From JBDTMC01 sp039934475 (GTDB lineage: Bacteria > Acidobacteriota > Terriglobia > Bryobacterales > Bryobacteraceae), in NCBI GenBank assembly GCA_039934475.1, contig JBDTMC010000185.1, forward strand, positions 1-13,542: a stretch of 13,542 nucleotides of DNA. Reading direction: 5' to 3'. Numbering within the stretch: the first letter of the stretch is position 1; every line of letters starts with the position of its first letter. A model generated the notes under the pieces. That model saw only the letters and a list, made by a program, of their open reading frames with translations. It had not been told where the DNA came from and ran no database searches. Position numbers and translations under genes: made by a program. Of this stretch, positions 12,662-13,542 are shown in pieces.

Positions 12662-13542
12662 GTGCGCCTATCTGAAATTTGCGTCAAGCGCCCCGTGTTC
12701 GCCTTCATGCTCATCATGTTTTTGGTGACGCTTGGGGTGTTCAGCTTCTCCGACCTCGGAGTCGACCTGTTCCCGCGGACCGATCCCGCTACCGTCTACG
12801 TCCGCTTCACTCTTCCCGGCGCAAGTCCGGCCGAGGCGACGTCGCAGGTTGTGCTGCCGCTCGAAGAAGCCATCTCCTCGGTCAGTGGCATCGATGAGAT
12901 GAGAGCGATTGTCTCAGAGGGCGGCGGTTTCATCGTCGTTACCTTCGTGCTGGAACGGAACATCGGCGAAGCCGCCGAAGATGTGCGCGAGAAGGTCCAA
13001 GGCAAGCTGCGCGATCTGCCACCCAATCTGTTGCCGCCCACGGTGCAGAAGGCCGATCCCGACAGCGACCCTGTCATCACTATCGCCTTAAGCGGTACGC
13101 GTGGTGTTCGCGAACTGACCGAGATTGGCGACAAACAAGTACGCCGATCGCTGGAGACGATTGACGGTGTAGGGGGTGTGGATGTCAATGGCGGACGCAA
13201 CCGGCAAATCAATGTCCTGCTCGATCTCAACAAGCTCAGCGCCTACAGCCTCACCGCACAGGATGTCTCCAATTCACTGCGCAGTGAGAACGTCGAAGCG
13301 CCGGGCGGCCGCATCGTGCGCGGCTCTACTGAGCTTGGTGTGCGAACTCTGGGCAGGATGGAGAACGTCTCGGAGTTCAACAACATCATCCTGAAGAACG
13401 TGGGTGGCTCCCCCATCCGCTTGCGCGATGTGGGCTTTGCCGAAGACAGCATGGCTGAGCGTCGCACGTTCGCCTACTACAAGGGCCGCCCGGCCGTGAT
13501 TCTTGAGATCCGGCGTCAGACGGGAACAAACACCGTCAAGGT
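12662..13542 (+). CDS. RND efflux permease (AcrB/HAE1 family), N-terminal part
   Basis: The frame opens at GTG 12662 and runs without a stop to the window edge, giving 293 residues of a protein that usually has about 1,040. It begins VRLSEICVKRPVFAFML, the classic RND start with the first membrane helix (about 12-32), followed by LGVDLFPRTDPATVYVRFTLPGASPAEA and EEAISSVSGIDEM, which is the porter domain pattern of HAE1-type pumps. Later marks are LPPTVQKADPDSDPV and GVGGVDVNGGRNRQINVLLD. Such permeases work in the inner membrane as trimers with a periplasmic adaptor and an outer-membrane channel and expel drugs, detergents or other hydrophobic compounds by proton antiport. No adaptor gene precedes it; the upstream neighbour is a dipeptidase. 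GAAG five bases before the start is only a weak ribosome-binding site. Confidence 0.92.
   Translation, partial: MRLSEICVKRPVFAFMLIMFLVTLGVFSFSDLGVDLFPRTDPATVYVRFTLPGASPAEATSQVVLPLEEAISSVSGIDEMRAIVSEGGGFIVVTFVLERNIGEAAEDVREKVQGKLRDLPPNLLPPTVQKADPDSDPVITIALSGTRGVRELTEIGDKQVRRSLETIDGVGGVDVNGGRNRQINVLLDLNKLSAYSLTAQDVSNSLRSENVEAPGGRIVRGSTELGVRTLGRMENVSEFNNIILKNVGGSPIRLRDVGFAEDSMAERRTFAYYKGRPAVILEIRRQTGTNTVK

Noticed and set aside
1..13542. CRISPR array, tRNA, rRNA, transposase or phage genes
   Set aside because: No regularly spaced repeats, no tRNA-like cloverleaf and no protein of these classes was seen in any frame.

Overview
The window looks like chromosomal DNA from a GC-rich, Gram-negative soil bacterium, most probably an acidobacterium of the Bryobacterales / Solibacter type. 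The reasons are the Oar-like TonB-dependent giant receptor tail of the kind that is massively expanded in that group, a second TonB-dependent receptor, an RND pump (so two membranes), and the mixture of ATG and GTG starts. This placement is inference from protein style; there is no rRNA or marker gene here. No mobile element, tRNA, rRNA or CRISPR array was seen.

Layout from left to right. Bases 1-1157 (+) hold the C-terminal part of an Oar-like TonB-dependent outer-membrane protein. Bases 1203-2072 (+) encode a stand-alone HDOD-domain protein, whose stop codon overlaps that of the convergent gene 2069-2737 (-), a secreted CBM9-like domain protein. That gene is the last of a tightly packed minus-strand series read from right to left: TonB-dependent receptor (8232-6199), YfiR-family periplasmic protein (6120-5464), CHASE8-HAMP-PAS-PAS histidine kinase (5455-3224), CheY/Rcp1-like response regulator (3227-2763, overlapping the kinase by ATGA) and the CBM9-like protein. 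A likely terminator and an intergenic region with a perfect 12-bp palindrome separate this series from a second minus-strand pair: a thioredoxin-fold DUF255/SPATA20-type protein (11145-9073) and thiol peroxidase Tpx (9033-8524). A divergent intergenic region of about 130 bp with heptamer repeats and hairpins leads to the plus-strand pair M20 dipeptidase (11275-12648) and the start of an RND efflux permease (12662 to the window edge).

The most interesting unit is the receptor-YfiR-kinase-regulator cluster. In Pseudomonas YfiR restrains the CHASE8 diguanylate cyclase YfiN; here the same periplasmic pairing appears to be wired to a histidine kinase and a single-domain response regulator, with a TonB receptor as the possible outer-membrane input and a secreted sugar-binding-like protein as a possible output or accessory. 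The oxidative pair DUF255-Tpx joins a CHWC thioredoxin-like protein with a thioredoxin-dependent peroxidase. The remaining genes are ordinary housekeeping or transport functions.
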